Numbered from the stretch's first letter, positions 1-9,351 are shown. The stretch is DNA of 64,000 nt from Collinsella sp. AF20-14LB (GCF_003459505.1 NZ_QRWD01000006.1:85744-149743); one strand, 5' to 3'. Numbers and translations: made by a program. The notes: a model not told the origin generated them from the letters alone.

Positions 1-1767
1 TTCACGACCCCCAAGCGCAATGACAAAACCTCTGGAGCCCATTTTGTCGAGCCCGACGTGCGCCGTCGCACGCTGCTCGCACACGGCAGCTGGCGCCGCG
101 TGACACGCCGCATCGTTGTAGGCGCCGTATGCGCGCTTACGGTAAGCTCGCTGCTCATGCCGAGCATCTCGCTCGCAGCCGAGTGGGTCAACGTCGGCGG
201 CACTCAGTACAACACTGCAGCAGGTGACGAGGCCGGCACCTGGGCCTGGGACGGCGCCGACGACATGAAGCTCAACGGCTATGACGGCGGTGCGATCCAG
301 GCTGCGGGCAAGCTCAACATTGCCTACGAGGGCAAGAACACCGTGAAAACCGAGCCCGATTACACCGGAGCCGCCATCAAGGCGCAGGATGGCACTAGCC
401 AGAAAGCAGAGTTGAACATAACGAGCTCGAATAGCACGGATGAGCTCAATGTGACAGCTGAGGCCGATGCAATTAAATCCACAGGCGACCTCTCCATTTC
501 TGGCCCAGGCACTGTGAACACCACAAGCACTACTTCCGACGGAATTGAGGCAAAGGGCGATCTCTCTATCACGGGCTCGGGCACCGTGAATGCAACGGGC
601 GGTACCGAAGGCATCCAATCCAAGGGCAAGACCACCATCGATTCCTCTGGCACAGTGATCGCTAAAGGAAGCGAAGGTTATGGCATCGCCGCGGGCAGTG
701 ACCTGATCATCAAAGGCGGTGGCAAGGTAGAAGCAAGCTCGATAGAAGAAGCGGCGATTTGGGCTGACGGCAACATCGACATCTCGGGCGGCAGCCAGGT
801 CGAGGCAAGCTCCCAGGGAGATCTTGCCGTCGACGCTGAGGGTAGTCTCGCGGTCACGAACGCCTCCCTTGACGCAAGCGGTGTTGAATATGGTGTCTAT
901 GCCTACAAGGGCGTTACGCTCGATCACGCGACCGTGACGGTCCGCACAAGCGCGAGCGGCGGCCAGGCCATCGCCCTCATCACTGACGGGGACGACATCG
1001 TCATCAAGAATGGTTCCATCGTGGACGCGTTCGCAGAAGGCAAATTCTCGGTTGCAATCTCTACCAGAAACCACCAGCCAAACGTCGCTGGCGGCCACAT
1101 CTACATCAGCGACTCCGTTGTTAAGGCTATAGCCCGCTATGTCGAGACCGGTGGCGATGGCCCCGATCACTACAGCAACGACCAAAGCGGCGAGGTCATC
1201 CCTGAGCCTAGGGGTCTGAACATCGGTATCTTCGCCCAGACCTACGAGGGCATCACGCCCGCGAGTATCTCGATCGTCCGCAGCAAGCTCACGGCCGAGG
1301 GAGACACGGCGGCAATCTTCGCTCTTGCCATAAGCGAGGATGGCAAGGCGATCGGCACCATCGAGATCGAAGGCGCTCCCATCCAGACGCCCGCAGGCGG
1401 CAAGATCATTAACTATCGCTGCGAAGAAGAGTACGGCCCCAGCATCTCCTACGAGGCAGGTCAAACCATCGGCACGGGTGACGCCACGATCGACTCCCCC
1501 TATGACGCCGCTGTCGCCAAGCGCACGGTCACCGTGCCTCCCGAGGAGATCAAACCCGAGGAGAAGCCAGGCGAGACCAAGCCCGAGGGTTCCAAGTCCG
1601 AGGGCACGAAGACAACCAAGACCGTTGCAGTTGCAGCCACGGGAGCCAAGACCACCGGCAAGCTCGCGGCAACCGGCGACGCCTCGAGCGCAGCCATCAT
1701 AGCGACCGCCCTTGTAGGAACGGCCGCTATCGTCACAGGCGCCCTGGCGAGTCGCAAACGCTCGTAA
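1..1767 (+). CDS. Surface carbohydrate-binding-like repeat protein with LAATG tail, copy 1 (5' end outside window)
   Basis: The reading frame is open from base 1, and the first codons match the paralogue that starts at 2039, so the true start lies a few codons upstream of the window. A long basic N-region (RRVTRR) and a hydrophobic stretch ending in SLAAEW form a signal peptide. The body (about residues 60-480) is built of degenerate repeats such as GDLSITGSGTVNATGG and GKTTIDSSGTVIA, typical of parallel beta-helix surface proteins and resembling the Cthe_2159-type carbohydrate-binding domain. A Pro/Glu/Lys/Thr-rich wall-spanning stretch follows, then LAATGD, a hydrophobic helix and RKRS. That is the layout of a sortase signal with Ala in place of the usual Pro. 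Ligand and function are unknown. Copy 2 follows directly downstream. Confidence 0.8.
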   Translation, partial: FTTPKRNDKTSGAHFVEPDVRRRTLLAHGSWRRVTRRIVVGAVCALTVSSLLMPSISLAAEWVNVGGTQYNTAAGDEAGTWAWDGADDMKLNGYDGGAIQAAGKLNIAYEGKNTVKTEPDYTGAAIKAQDGTSQKAELNITSSNSTDELNVTAEADAIKSTGDLSISGPGTVNTTSTTSDGIEAKGDLSITGSGTVNATGGTEGIQSKGKTTIDSSGTVIAKGSEGYGIAAGSDLIIKGGGKVEASSIEEAAIWADGNIDISGGSQVEASSQGDLAVDAEGSLAVTNASLDASGVEYGVYAYKGVTLDHATVTVRTSASGGQAIALITDGDDIVIKNGSIVDAFAEGKFSVAISTRNHQPNVAGGHIYISDSVVKAIARYVETGGDGPDHYSNDQSGEVIPEPRGLNIGIFAQTYEGITPASISIVRSKLTAEGDTAAIFALAISEDGKAIGTIEIEGAPIQTPAGGKIINYRCEEEYGPSISYEAGQTIGTGDATIDSPYDAAVAKRTVTVPPEEIKPEEKPGETKPEGSKSEGTKTTKTVAVAATGAKTTGKLAATGDASSAAIIATALVGTAAIVTGALASRKRS

Positions 1768-1860
1768 ACACTTTTTCGCACAGGACGGGTGGATCGCGGC
1801 CCTTGCCTTCCTCGTCTACTTCTTCGTAGCGTAAGGGCAAGGCTGCAAAAGCTGAACAAT

Positions 1861-1898
1861 AAAGCGCGGAGTCGCCATGCGGCCCCGCGCTTTTCTTT
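1861..1898 (+). terminator. Rho-independent terminator after surface protein copy 1
   Basis: AAAGCGCGG pairs with CCGCGCTTT across a 14-base loop and is followed by TTCTTTT. It separates the two tandem surface-protein genes, so copy 2 probably has its own promoter. Confidence 0.75.
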
Positions 1899-2038
1899 TA
1901 GCGTCGGTCCCTGCGCCGGCGTGCGGCCTATTTCTCCCCCATTTTGGCCATTTTGCCCTCCAAACGGCACTACCGCCGGCAACATCCAGCAGATACGCTG
2001 AACCTAGCCGTATAGGCCCTATGAGAACGGGAGCAACC

Positions 2039-3793
2039 ATGGCAGCCTTGTTCACGACCCCCAAACGCAATGACACTACCGCCGGAACCCATGTTGCCGA
2101 ACCCGACGTTCGCCGTCGCATAGGACTCGCGCACGGCAGCTGGCGCCGCGTGACGAGCCGCATCGTCGCGGGCGCCGTGTGCGCGCTCACGGTGAGCTCG
2201 CTGCTCATGCCGAGCGTCTCGCTCGCAGCGGAATGGGTCAAGGTCGGCGGCAACAAGTACAACACCGCGGCGAGCGACGAGGCCGGTACCTGGTCGTGGG
2301 ACGGCGCCGACGACTTGAAGCTCAACAACTATAACGGCGGCGAGATCCAGGCCGCAGGCAAGCTCAACGTGAACTACTCGGGAACCAACATCGTCACTGC
2401 CGAATGGATCGAAAGCATCAACGTTTCTCATGGCACTAACGAGAATGCCGAGCTCAATATCCAAGGCGACGAGGGCGGCACGCTCAGCGTGACATCTACT
2501 GAGGACGCTATCCTCTCCACGGGTAATATCAAAATCGACGGAGCCGGATCCGTCAACGCCACGAGCACTGGGTTTGATGCCATCAATGCCGGGGGTGATC
2601 TCGCTATCAAAGGTTCGGGCAACGTCAACGCCACGGGCGCATCGGATGGCATCAGGGCAAACGGCAATATCACGATTGACGACAGCGGAGCCGTCACCGC
2701 CAGGGCTACCAAGGACAAGGGTATTGGAACCGACAAGAACCTCACCATAAAGGGTGGCGGGGCAGTCGAGGCAAGCTCTGCCGATGGTGAGGCCCTTTGG
2801 AGCGGCGGCAATATCAACATCTCGGACGGCAGCCAGGTCAAGGCAAGCTCCGAGAAAGACGCTGCCATCGAGGCCAAGGGCAGCCTCGCAGCCACAAACG
2901 CCTCCCTCAACGTAAACGGTGTTGAATATGGCGTCTATGCCCACAAGGGCATCACCCTCGATCATGCAAACGTGACGGTCCGTGCAAGTAAAGGCAGATA
3001 CGGTGGCGCCATCGCCCTCTTCACCTACCAGGACGACATCGTCGTCAAGAACGGCTCCACCGTGGACGCGTTTGCGGAAGGCGAGGTTTCGGCTGCATTC
3101 TCCACCAGAAACGATCGACCCAACGAGAAGGGTGGCCACATCTACATCAGCGACTCCGTTGTCAAGGCCATAGCCCGCTATGTCGAGAACGGCGACGGCC
3201 CCATCCCCTACAGCGAAAACCAAGATGGCGAGACGAGGCGCGAACCCCAAGGCGAGAACATCGGCATCATCGCCCAGACCAGCGAGGGCGTCACACCCGC
3301 AGTCATCTCGATCATCCGCAGCAAGGTAACGGTCGAAGGAGATACAGCGGCAATCTTTGCCCGTGCCATGAGCGCTGACGGCAAGACAATCGGCACCATC
3401 AAGATTGAGAACGCCGCCATCCAGACGCCCGAAGGCGGCAAGGTCATTGACTATCGCAAGCTCCGTGACGGCATCTACGAAGCAGGCCAAGCCATCGGCA
3501 CGGGCGACGCCACGGTCGACTCCCTCTATATCAAAGCAGTCGCCAAAAGCACGACCATCGCACCTCCCGAGGTAGCCAAGCCGGAAGACCCCAAGCCCGA
3601 CGAGACCAAGCAGAACCCCAAGCCTGAGGGCTCAAAGCCGACCAAGGCCGTTGCGGCTTCAACCACGAAAGCCAAGACTACCGGCGTGCTCGCGGCAACC
3701 GGCGACACCTCGGGTGCGGCCATCGTGGCAACCGTCCTTGCGGGAACAGCCGCTATCGCCGCAGGCACCATGGCGAGCCGTAAGCGCTCTTAG
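2039..3793 (+). CDS. Surface carbohydrate-binding-like repeat protein with LAATG tail, copy 2
   Basis: This is a close paralogue of the gene at 1-1767. The start is the ATG at 2039 (protein MAALFTTPKRND), preceded by GGGAG six bases upstream; an ATG at 2021 and an open frame back to 1877 lack such support. The long signal peptide ends at SLAAEW. Repeats of the type GNITIDDSGAVTARATKD fill the middle and suggest a right-handed beta-helix exposed on the surface. The C-terminus is a Pro/Lys/Glu-rich linker, LAATGD, a hydrophobic helix and a basic RKRS tail, a sortase-like anchor with Pro replaced by Ala. The two copies differ most in the central repeats and least in the signal peptide and C-terminal half, as expected after a tandem duplication with diversification of the exposed part. 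Ligand unknown. Confidence 0.85.
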   Translation: MAALFTTPKRNDTTAGTHVAEPDVRRRIGLAHGSWRRVTSRIVAGAVCALTVSSLLMPSVSLAAEWVKVGGNKYNTAASDEAGTWSWDGADDLKLNNYNGGEIQAAGKLNVNYSGTNIVTAEWIESINVSHGTNENAELNIQGDEGGTLSVTSTEDAILSTGNIKIDGAGSVNATSTGFDAINAGGDLAIKGSGNVNATGASDGIRANGNITIDDSGAVTARATKDKGIGTDKNLTIKGGGAVEASSADGEALWSGGNINISDGSQVKASSEKDAAIEAKGSLAATNASLNVNGVEYGVYAHKGITLDHANVTVRASKGRYGGAIALFTYQDDIVVKNGSTVDAFAEGEVSAAFSTRNDRPNEKGGHIYISDSVVKAIARYVENGDGPIPYSENQDGETRREPQGENIGIIAQTSEGVTPAVISIIRSKVTVEGDTAAIFARAMSADGKTIGTIKIENAAIQTPEGGKVIDYRKLRDGIYEAGQAIGTGDATVDSLYIKAVAKSTTIAPPEVAKPEDPKPDETKQNPKPEGSKPTKAVAASTTKAKTTGVLAATGDTSGAAIVATVLAGTAAIAAGTMASRKRS

Positions 3794-3850
3794 ACGCCTC
3801 TGCGCACATGGCAGCTCCCGCGAAGGCCCCGAGCCCCAGCACCGTTTAAC

Positions 3851-3888
3851 AACGCCACCGCCGAGCTCCCCTCCGGCGGTGGCGTTTT
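3851..3888 (+). terminator. Rho-independent terminator after surface protein copy 2
   Basis: AACGCCACCGCC pairs with GGCGGTGGCGTT around a 14-base loop and runs into TTTTCC. Confidence 0.8.
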
Positions 3889-4000
3889 CCATATGCGTCC
3901 GCAGGGGATGCACGAGATTGTCTTTGGTCTAGCCCAACCGGCATACGCTGGCGTGCGACAATTGGGGCTGCCGATATCACAACACTGAGAGAAGCCCGTC

Positions 4001-4666
4001 ATGGAAGCGCATCAAAAGCAGATAACCGTTTATTCGAATCATACGGAAAGCGCGCCTGTCATCTACCTTCCTGTGGTCGTGGGCGACGGCAGCGAGGTTT
4101 ATAAGTGTTGCCGAGAGCTCGACTGTCCGCCATTCGCCCTCGTCACCATTGGCGGGCTCGATTGGAATCGCGAGCTGAGCCCCTGGGCATGCGACGGGAC
4201 CGTACGCGATGCCGAGCCTTTCGGCGGCCAAGCTGCCGGTTTTCTTGATGAGCTGCTGAATCAGATAATCCCCCAGGTCGAGTCATCGCTTCCTCAGCCG
4301 CCCACCTGGCGTGGCATTGCCGGTTACTCGCTCGCGGGCCTCTTCGCACTCTGGTCCCTCTGGCAAACCGACGCATTTGACCGCGCCGCGAGCGCATCGG
4401 GGTCGCTATGGTTTCCCGACTTTGTCGATCGCGCCAGCACGGCGCCATTTGCCGGCAGCCCGCAGGCTGTCTATCTGTCGCTCGGTAAAAAGGAGACCAA
4501 GACTCCCAACCGCATGATGCGGCACGTACTCGACGATACGCGCGCAATGGAAAAGCTGCTCGGCGAACGTGGTATTCCCACGACGCTGGAGCTCAACCCC
4601 GGCAATCACTTTTCCCAGACCGACTTGCGCATGGCCCGCGGCATCCACTGGATACTGACGCATTAA
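4001..4666 (+). CDS. Alpha/beta-hydrolase, esterase-like
   Basis: 221 residues, no signal peptide, probably cytoplasmic. The nucleophile elbow is GIAGYSLAGLFALW (GxSxxG, Ser near residue 110). The likely catalytic His lies near the C-terminus in NPGNHFSQTD. Order and spacing resemble the Fes/IroE-type putative esterase family (esterase D-like). The ATG at 4001 follows AGAGAAG at suitable distance. The substrate cannot be read from the sequence. The gene is monocistronic, with terminators on both sides. Assignment to the alpha/beta-hydrolase fold is firm; esterase activity is inferred from the motif. Confidence 0.75.
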   Translation: MEAHQKQITVYSNHTESAPVIYLPVVVGDGSEVYKCCRELDCPPFALVTIGGLDWNRELSPWACDGTVRDAEPFGGQAAGFLDELLNQIIPQVESSLPQPPTWRGIAGYSLAGLFALWSLWQTDAFDRAASASGSLWFPDFVDRASTAPFAGSPQAVYLSLGKKETKTPNRMMRHVLDDTRAMEKLLGERGIPTTLELNPGNHFSQTDLRMARGIHWILTH

Positions 4667-4712
4667 AAATGGTGCCCACGCGCATATACGCATGGGCACC
4701 ATATCTTGTTTT
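4666..4712. terminator. Bidirectional terminator between convergent genes
   Basis: ATGGTGCCCA (4669-4678) pairs with TGGGCACCAT (4693-4702). T-runs follow on the plus strand (TTGTTTT) and A-runs (AAAA) precede it, so it can serve both the esterase and uraA transcripts. Confidence 0.75.
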
Positions 4713-4727
4713 AGCTGGACGCAGTTG

Positions 4728-6062
4728 TTACTCAGCAGCCTCCTCAAGCTCGGAGACGTCAAACTCAAAGTCGTTACCCGGCAGGATGGCATTGAGCACA
4801 ATGCCCACCAGCGAACCCACGGCAAGGCCCGAGAGCGAAATGGTCACGCCGCCCAGCTCCAGCACGATGGCACCGGCGGTACTGTAGGCAATGCCGAGCG
4901 AAAGCACGAGCACCAGAGCCGCCACCAGCACGTTGCGGTTGTTCTGGAAATCAACCTGATTCTCGATGAGGTTACGGACGCCCACGGCGCTGATCATGCC
5001 GTAGAGCACGAGCGACACGCCGCCGATTACACACGCTGGCATGGCGGCGATCACGGCAGCAAACTTGGGGCAGAACGAAAGCACGATGGCGCAGCAGGCG
5101 GCAATGCGAATCACGCGCGGGTCGAACACGCGCGTCAGGGCGAGCACGCCGGTGTTCTCGCCATACGTGGTGTTGGCCGGAGCGCCAAAGAGCGACGCCA
5201 GAATCGTGGCGAGACCATCGCCGAGCAGCGTGCGATGCAGGCCGGGATCGGCGATGTAGTTACGCTCGCAAGTGGAGCCGATAGCCGAGATATCACCGAT
5301 ATGCTCGATCATGGTCGCGAAAGCCAGCGGCATGATGGTGATGATGGCCGTCGTGGCAAGACCGCTATCGAACTGCGGCCCAAAGAGTGCAAACACGGTG
5401 TTGTCCCACACGATGGGCAGACCGACCCACGGAGCGGCGGCAACGCCCGAGAAATCAACCTCGCCGAGCGCAGTCGCAACGGCATAGCTCACCACAACGC
5501 CCAGCAAAATCGGCACGATCTTGATCATGCCGCGGCCCCAGATGTTGCAGATGACGATCACGGCCACAGCGATAACGGCGACAAGCCAGTTGGTCTGGCA
5601 GTTGGCAATGGCAGAGCTCGCCAGGATCAGGCCGATGGAAATGACGATGGGACCGGTCACCACCGGCGGAAAGAAGCGCATGACACGCTTGGCGCCAAAT
5701 GCGCGGAACAGCGCCGCCAGCACCGGATAGAGCAGGCCGGCGCAGGCTACGCCCAGGCAAGCGTAAGGCAAAAGCTCGGCCTCGCCGTTGGGTGCAATGG
5801 CGGCATAACCCGCGATAAAAGCAAACGACGAGCCCAGAAACGCGGGCACCTTACCGCGCGATAGAAAATGAAACAGCAGCGTGCCGATGCCGGCGAACAG
5901 AAGCGTCGCCGAAACGGAAAGGCCGGTGAGCACAGGCACGAGCACCGTGGCTCCGAACATCGCAAACATGTGTTGCAAACCCAACACAAACATGCGCGGG
6001 CGGCCGAGCGACGATGCATCGTAGATGGCATCGGTGACGGCGGGCGTCGAGGATTGGGACAT
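4728..6062 (-). CDS. uraA: Uracil permease (NCS2 nucleobase:cation symporter)
   Basis: 444 residues, about 12-14 membrane segments. The N-terminal region has the uracil-permease hallmark GLQHMFAMFGATVLVPVLTG. NCS2 core motifs include GSSFAFIAG in TM3 and the substrate-site region around AFATMIEHIGD (Glu of TM8) and TTYGENTGV (Glu of TM10). It imports uracil with protons across the cytoplasmic membrane. The ATG follows AAAGGACT. A TACAAT -10-like box sits 70 bases upstream at 6133-6138. No pyrR-type attenuator is visible in the short leader. NCS2 also includes xanthine permeases, but the N-terminal signature favours uracil. Confidence 0.88.
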   Translation of the reverse strand: MSQSSTPAVTDAIYDASSLGRPRMFVLGLQHMFAMFGATVLVPVLTGLSVSATLLFAGIGTLLFHFLSRGKVPAFLGSSFAFIAGYAAIAPNGEAELLPYACLGVACAGLLYPVLAALFRAFGAKRVMRFFPPVVTGPIVISIGLILASSAIANCQTNWLVAVIAVAVIVICNIWGRGMIKIVPILLGVVVSYAVATALGEVDFSGVAAAPWVGLPIVWDNTVFALFGPQFDSGLATTAIITIMPLAFATMIEHIGDISAIGSTCERNYIADPGLHRTLLGDGLATILASLFGAPANTTYGENTGVLALTRVFDPRVIRIAACCAIVLSFCPKFAAVIAAMPACVIGGVSLVLYGMISAVGVRNLIENQVDFQNNRNVLVAALVLVLSLGIAYSTAGAIVLELGGVTISLSGLAVGSLVGIVLNAILPGNDFEFDVSELEEAAE

Positions 6063-6132
6063 GGAAGTCCTTTCATGATGGAAGGGCGATCAGGCATATC
6101 GGATAACCTGCCCGAACGATACGATCCGAACC

Positions 6133-6138
6133 ATTGTA
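6133..6138 (-). promoter_or_regulatory. Candidate -10 box (TACAAT) for uraA
   Basis: TACAAT on the minus strand, 70 bases before the uraA ATG. The same hexamer precedes the HAD gene (9317-9322), prfC (47635-47640), the ClC gene (52345-52350) and trmO (62310-62315). No convincing -35 element was found. Confidence 0.35.
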
Positions 6139-6185
6139 CGTGATATGCCATGTCTCGCACGCGCCGTCACCTGCAAACGGTAGCG

Positions 6186-7319
6186 TTACTTCCAAACGCG
6201 CTCGGAAATGCGCTTGACCAGCGCGATCTTTGCCCACTGTTCGTCCTCGGTCAGTTTGTTGCCAATCTCACAGCTGGCAAAGCCGCACTGGGGCGACAGG
6301 TACAGGTTCACGAGCGGCACATACTTTGCGGCCTCGTGGATACGTTCGACGATGGCATCCTCGTCCTCGAGCTCAGCGGCCTTGGTGGTCACCAGGCCCA
6401 GCACGACCTTCTTGCCGGGAGCAACATACTTGAGTGGCTCAAAGCCACCGGCGCGCGGCGTATCGAACTCAAGGTAGAACGCGTCGACATCCTCGTGCGC
6501 AAACAGGTACGGTGCAATGGGATCGTAACCACCCTCGAAGGCATACGTGGAGTGATAGTTGCCGCGGCACACGTGCGTGTTGATGACCAGATCGTCGGGC
6601 TTGCCCTCGATGGCGGCGTTGTTGAGCGCCACGCCCAGCTCGCTTACCTTTTGCAGGTCGACCGGGCTCATGCCGGTCTTTGCCACGAAATCGGTGTCGC
6701 AGTAGATACCCCAAGTACAGTCATCAAACTGGATATTGCGGCAGCCTGCTGCGTACAGGTCGGCAATCACGGTGCGGTATGCTGCCGCGATGGCATCGGC
6801 GAGCTCTTCGTCGGTCTTGTAGACGGCGCGCAGACTCTCCTGCTGGCCATCGCAACGGTCGAGCGTGACTTCGGAGAATGTCTGGATCGGTGCCGGAATG
6901 GTTTGCCGTGCGACCTGGCCCTCCCCCTCAAGCGCCTTGACGAACTTAAAATGCTCGACGAACGGATGATTCTTGCCGCCAATGGGACCGGTTACCACGG
7001 CGGTGTCGGCGGTAGCCTCCTCATCGTGGAACATATAGCCTGTACGCGAGGTGCGGCGCTCAATGCCGTTAAGGCCCCACATAAAATCGAGGTGCCAGTA
7101 GCTGCGGCGGAACTCGCCATCGGTGATAACTTGCAGGCCGGCGGCCTTCTGCTTTGCCACCAAATCGCGAATGGCCTCGTCCTCGACGGCCTTAAGCCCC
7201 TCGGCATCAAGCGTGCCTGCCGCATAGGCAGCGCGGGCATCCTTTACGGCCTGCGGACGAAGAAAGCTGCCGACGATATCAGCGCGAAACGGCGCGTTCG
7301 ATTGAATTGAAGTGCTCAT
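6186..7319 (-). CDS. MetE C-terminal-like cobalamin-independent methyltransferase (YxjG/YxjH type)
   Basis: 377 residues from the ATG at 7319, which has AAAGGGAG seven bases upstream; an ATG six codons earlier lies inside that ribosome site and is rejected. It corresponds to only the C-terminal catalytic half of MetE. Early residues RADIVGSFLRP and ITDGEFRRSYWHLDF match the YxjG/YxjH branch. Likely zinc ligands are the His and Cys in INTHVCRGNYHS and the Cys in LSPQCGFAS near the C-terminus. It probably transfers a methyl group to homocysteine or a related thiol. The methyl donor is uncertain because the N-terminal MetE domain is absent. A LysR gene lies just upstream on the same strand and may control it. 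Confidence 0.78.
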   Translation of the reverse strand: MSTSIQSNAPFRADIVGSFLRPQAVKDARAAYAAGTLDAEGLKAVEDEAIRDLVAKQKAAGLQVITDGEFRRSYWHLDFMWGLNGIERRTSRTGYMFHDEEATADTAVVTGPIGGKNHPFVEHFKFVKALEGEGQVARQTIPAPIQTFSEVTLDRCDGQQESLRAVYKTDEELADAIAAAYRTVIADLYAAGCRNIQFDDCTWGIYCDTDFVAKTGMSPVDLQKVSELGVALNNAAIEGKPDDLVINTHVCRGNYHSTYAFEGGYDPIAPYLFAHEDVDAFYLEFDTPRAGGFEPLKYVAPGKKVVLGLVTTKAAELEDEDAIVERIHEAAKYVPLVNLYLSPQCGFASCEIGNKLTEDEQWAKIALVKRISERVWK

Positions 7320-7365
7320 AGATATCTCCCTTTGCATTGGTTGCTTTACTGGGACAGAGTATGAG

Positions 7366-7403
7366 CGCTTATATGGCCATCGTAAAATATACGTTTATAT
7401 AGG
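7366..7403. promoter_or_regulatory. Candidate regulator site: direct repeat CG(C/T)TTATAT(A)GG upstream of the MetE-like gene
   Basis: CGCTTATATGG (7366-7376) and CGTTTATATAGG (7392-7403) form an AT-rich direct repeat 26 bases apart in the 152-base gap between the LysR gene and the MetE-like gene. LysR-type activators often bind AT-rich paired sites here, but the assignment is inference. Confidence 0.35.
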
Positions 7404-7471
7404 TTTGTTATTAGTTTTTTCTATACTGAGCAACAGTGGAGCTCAGCCTCACATGGGTATCTCGAAGTGAG

Positions 7472-8368
7472 CTAAATATGCTGACGAATCGCTTCGATAT
7501 AGGCCTGCCCATAGCGCGTGAGCGTCGTATTTTTGCGCGTGATAATGCCGATCTCCATGTACTCGTCTACATCGAGCGGAATCGAGATAATACCGGGGCC
7601 GTTAAGCTCATGGCTGATCACGCCCGAACACACCGTGTAGCCGTTAAGGCCCATAGCTAGGTTGAACAGCGTCGCACGGTCGCGCACGCGGATATTCTTG
7701 CGGCGCTCAAAGGTCGAGGTCAGCTCCTCAGAATAATAAAACGAGTTATAGCTGCCCTGCTCATAGGACAGGAACGGGTAGTCTTCCAAGTCCTCGAGCG
7801 TCACACTCGAGCGGCCCGCCAGCGGATGGTCGGCGCACACGAAGACATGCGGCGTGGCGCAGAAGAGCCCTTCGAACACGAGCTCGTTGGCCGCCAACAT
7901 GCGCTCGATGACCTCGCGATTGTGCTCCGACAGATACAGGATGCCGAGCTCGCTTTTCATGTGCGCGACGTCCTCGATAATCTCGTGGGTTTGCTCCTCG
8001 CGCAGGGTAAAGTCGTAGCGCGCGGCATCGAACTCGCGGATCACGTCAACAAACGCGTTAACGGCAAAGGAATAATGCTGACAGCTCACACTAAAGTGCG
8101 GCACCTGCTCGGATGCGCCCTTGTACTTGCCCTCGAGCAGGTCGGCCTGGTCGAGTACCTGGCGCGCGTAGCCCAAGAAGGTCTCGCCTTCCTCGGACAC
8201 AATGACGCCCTTGTTGGTGCGCTCAAAGATGCGCACGCCCATCTCGTTTTCGAGGTCGCGAATCGACGCGGTAATCGAAGGCTGCGACACAAAGAGTCGG
8301 CGCGAGGCCTCGGTGATGCTACCGCATTCGGCAACCTTGACAACATACCTGAGCTGCTGAAGCTTCAT
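7472..8368 (-). CDS. LysR-family transcriptional regulator
   Basis: 298 residues. The N-terminal winged helix-turn-helix starts MKLQQLRYVVKVAECGSITE, with SQPSITASIRDLENEMGVRIFER as recognition region. A periplasmic-binding-like effector domain spans about residues 90-295. The ATG follows AGGGAGAAAG, which overlaps the end of the HAD gene (10-base gap), so the two are probably co-transcribed. The first downstream target on the same strand is the MetE-like methyltransferase, 152 bases away. By analogy with MetR/CysB-type regulators, control of sulfur amino acid metabolism is plausible but unproven. Confidence 0.85.
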   Translation of the reverse strand: MKLQQLRYVVKVAECGSITEASRRLFVSQPSITASIRDLENEMGVRIFERTNKGVIVSEEGETFLGYARQVLDQADLLEGKYKGASEQVPHFSVSCQHYSFAVNAFVDVIREFDAARYDFTLREEQTHEIIEDVAHMKSELGILYLSEHNREVIERMLAANELVFEGLFCATPHVFVCADHPLAGRSSVTLEDLEDYPFLSYEQGSYNSFYYSEELTSTFERRKNIRVRDRATLFNLAMGLNGYTVCSGVISHELNGPGIISIPLDVDEYMEIGIITRKNTTLTRYGQAYIEAIRQHI

Positions 8369-8378
8369 GACTTTCTCC

Positions 8379-9287
8379 CTAGACGTTCACGGCGCCAAGA
8401 CCCGCCGCGTCCATCTGGCGCATAAACGACGGCATCTCCCCCGTCGCGGCGCAGGCGGCAATCTGATGCAGAGCCCCGGCGACCGCATCATCTGCCGCAG
8501 CGCCAATATGCCAGCGCGCCGCCGCCGTAACGGCCTCGTTGGCATTGGCGACTGCAACGGAGTTGGGAACGGCATCGATCATGGGCAGGTCGTTATCGGA
8601 ATCGCCAAATACGGCCACCTCGTCGGGCGTCAGGCCCAAAGCGCGCGCCAGCTCCAGCGCAGCACAGCCCTTGTCCCAACCGGCCGGAAGGATGTCGAAC
8701 AGGCGCACTCGGTTGTTGGGAAACACAAGCGAGAGTTCCGGCACCTCGGCGGCAACGCACTCGCGTAGCTCCGCGAGCTCCTCACGCGAACGGGCACTCC
8801 AGATATTCGCCTTAAACACCGGCGCGTCATCGACAACGGGACGACACGGGGCCTCTTCGCCTTTGAGCCACGCATTGCCGCCTGATTCCATGGCGCGGCG
8901 CACGCGCTCGGCATCACGTGTCACGCAATAGGCATCGTTATCCCAAAAGTCATCACCTAAGCTGTAGACCTTCAGATAGGTATCGTCGGTTTCTTCTTCC
9001 AGATAGGCGGCCAAACGCATAAGCGCGTCGCTATCGGTCGCACGTGAGGCGACCGCTTCGCCGTCGACAAACATCACCTGGCCGTTACAGAACGCACCGG
9101 TCGAAAAACACTCGGAACGATTTTTGAACATCCAGCCCATCGCGGACGGCTGACGGCCCGAAACCGGGCCAAAGTGCAGACCCGCCGCCTGCATGGCATG
9201 GATACCCTCAATGGCGTAGTCGCTGGCGCCGTCATGCCCGGCTGGAATCAGCGTATCGTCCATATCGGTCAGCACAAGTTTGATCAT
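8379..9287 (-). CDS. Cof-type HAD-IIB phosphatase
   Basis: 302 residues. Motif I is LTDMDDTLIPAG (Asp nucleophile and Asp acid/base). Motif II is in the GPVSGRQP segment. Motif IV is VAVFGDSDNDLPMI, with the Gly-Asp-x-x-Asp Mg2+ ligands. A type IIB cap lies between about residues 85 and 200. Cof-family enzymes dephosphorylate sugar phosphates, FMN/PLP or similar cofactors; the substrate here cannot be told. The ATG follows GGGGGA. A minus-strand TACAAT lies 30 bases upstream. The LysR gene follows after 10 bases. The TPP riboswitch of the thi operon starts about 65 bases away on the other strand; a link to thiamine phosphates is possible but not shown. Confidence 0.85.
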   Translation of the reverse strand: MIKLVLTDMDDTLIPAGHDGASDYAIEGIHAMQAAGLHFGPVSGRQPSAMGWMFKNRSECFSTGAFCNGQVMFVDGEAVASRATDSDALMRLAAYLEEETDDTYLKVYSLGDDFWDNDAYCVTRDAERVRRAMESGGNAWLKGEEAPCRPVVDDAPVFKANIWSARSREELAELRECVAAEVPELSLVFPNNRVRLFDILPAGWDKGCAALELARALGLTPDEVAVFGDSDNDLPMIDAVPNSVAVANANEAVTAAARWHIGAAADDAVAGALHQIAACAATGEMPSFMRQMDAAGLGAVNV

Positions 9288-9351
9288 AGGGTCCCCCAGT
9301 CGTTTTCATCGTAACCATTGTACCGATGCGCTAGTATAGGGAACAACAGAT

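Noticed and set aside
1970..3490. 506-codon open frame antisense to surface protein copy 2
   Set aside because: Mirror of a repetitive GC-rich gene; composition (VALDDDVVLV, DGDG repeats) follows from the coding strand, and there is no ribosome site or family match.
4692..5864. 390-codon frame antisense to uraA
   Set aside because: His/Arg/Gly/Asp-rich protein without domains; uraA on the opposite strand has a clear family match.
6150..7310. 386-codon frame antisense to the MetE-like gene
   Set aside because: No start signals and no recognisable domain; the minus-strand protein is conserved.
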